A stretch of DNA of 64,000 nucleotides, from contig NZ_JAEDAE010000005.1 of the NCBI RefSeq assembly GCF_016056375.1, positions 62,001 to 126,000 of the forward strand. The letters run 5' to 3'. Origin of the DNA: Hymenobacter negativus. GTDB lineage: Bacteria; Bacteroidota; Bacteroidia; Cytophagales; Hymenobacteraceae. Position 1 is the first letter of the stretch; the number at the start of each line of letters is the position of its first letter. The position numbers and the translations under genes were made by a program. This document shows positions 63,854 through 64,000 of the stretch, in pieces. The notes under the pieces were generated by a model that was not told the origin of the DNA, did no database searches, and saw only the letters and a program-made list of their open reading frames with translations.

Positions 63854-63993
63854 ACGTCAGGCCTCACCCCCGGCCCCTCTCCGAGGGAGAGGGGAGCCAT
63901 GGCGGCGCTGTCGTTATATCCAAACCGAGGCTTGAAAAAAGTCGTCAGTCTCCCCCTCTCCACCGGAGAGGGGCCGAGGGTAAGGCCTGACGT
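63854..63993. repeat. Palindromic element, family F at the window edge
   Basis: 29-bp inverted arms (63854-63882 and 63965-63993; two mismatches) around an 82-bp spacer. The arms include small hairpins CCCCTCTCC-GAG-GGAGAGGGG and the counterpart near 63955. The sequence is close to a repeat common in many bacterial genomes (CCCCGGCCCCTCTCC core). No gene is seen between it and the window end. Confidence 0.8.
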
Positions 63994-64000
63994 TACAACG

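Overview
This 64-kb window reads as chromosome of a high-GC Bacteroidota of the Cytophagales, most like Hymenobacter. The lineage is inferred from gene content. There are SusC/SusD outer-membrane pairs, type IX secretion (T9SS) C-terminal sorting domains, a FecI/FecR-type sigma/anti-sigma pair, and start codons with no clear Shine-Dalgarno sequence. A TAnnTTTG promoter box lies in front of a tRNA gene.

Layout. 1-14.0 kb is mixed housekeeping: a truncated unknown gene, an AsmA-like protein, a CocE/NonD hydrolase, a small secreted protein, a HAD hydrolase, a PAS histidine kinase, a lipoprotein, a Prc-type S41 protease and DNA polymerase IV. At 14.2 kb is an odd tRNA gene with its own promoter and terminator. 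14.6-21.4 kb holds two large T9SS-exported proteins, a beta-helix protein and an SGNH esterase with a LamG-like domain. 21.8-38.3 kb is a polysaccharide utilization locus: ECF sigma factor, FecR, SusC with an STN signalling domain, SusD, FucP-type sugar transporter, a secreted T9SS protein and four GH30 enzymes, each with different targeting; an SGNH hydrolase follows. The GH30 array suggests a beta-glucan (possibly beta-1,6-glucan) target. 39.1-42.0 kb holds an sce7726-family protein, a DUF937/OmpA fusion and a small unknown.

42.4-51.2 kb is an apparent sugar-biosynthesis operon: GT-B-type protein, SpsF-like cytidylyltransferase, split transketolase, class-III aminotransferase, SDR, NeuB-family synthase lacking its SAF domain, fatty acid hydroxylase/sterol desaturase and an SMR transporter. 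I cannot match this set to a characterised pathway; it is the best candidate for an undescribed system, perhaps an unusual CMP-activated 2-keto-3-deoxy acid sugar. 51.3-63.7 kb is a pectin/rhamnose block: polysaccharide deacetylase, oligogalacturonate lyase, GH105, GH106 rhamnosidase and rhamnose mutarotase. On the opposite strand are LutABC lactate oxidation genes, rhamnulokinase and rhamnose isomerase. Together they plausibly take rhamnogalacturonan fragments to rhamnose and on to lactate and pyruvate.

Running through the window are at least 13 intergenic palindromic elements of seven families. Four families have arms consisting of a GTAG tetranucleotide plus a hairpin, usually paired in inverted orientation: the architecture of REP/REPIN elements moved by RAYT transposases. 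They fill most of the larger gaps of the sugar operon, and three of them supply the stop codon of the adjacent gene.
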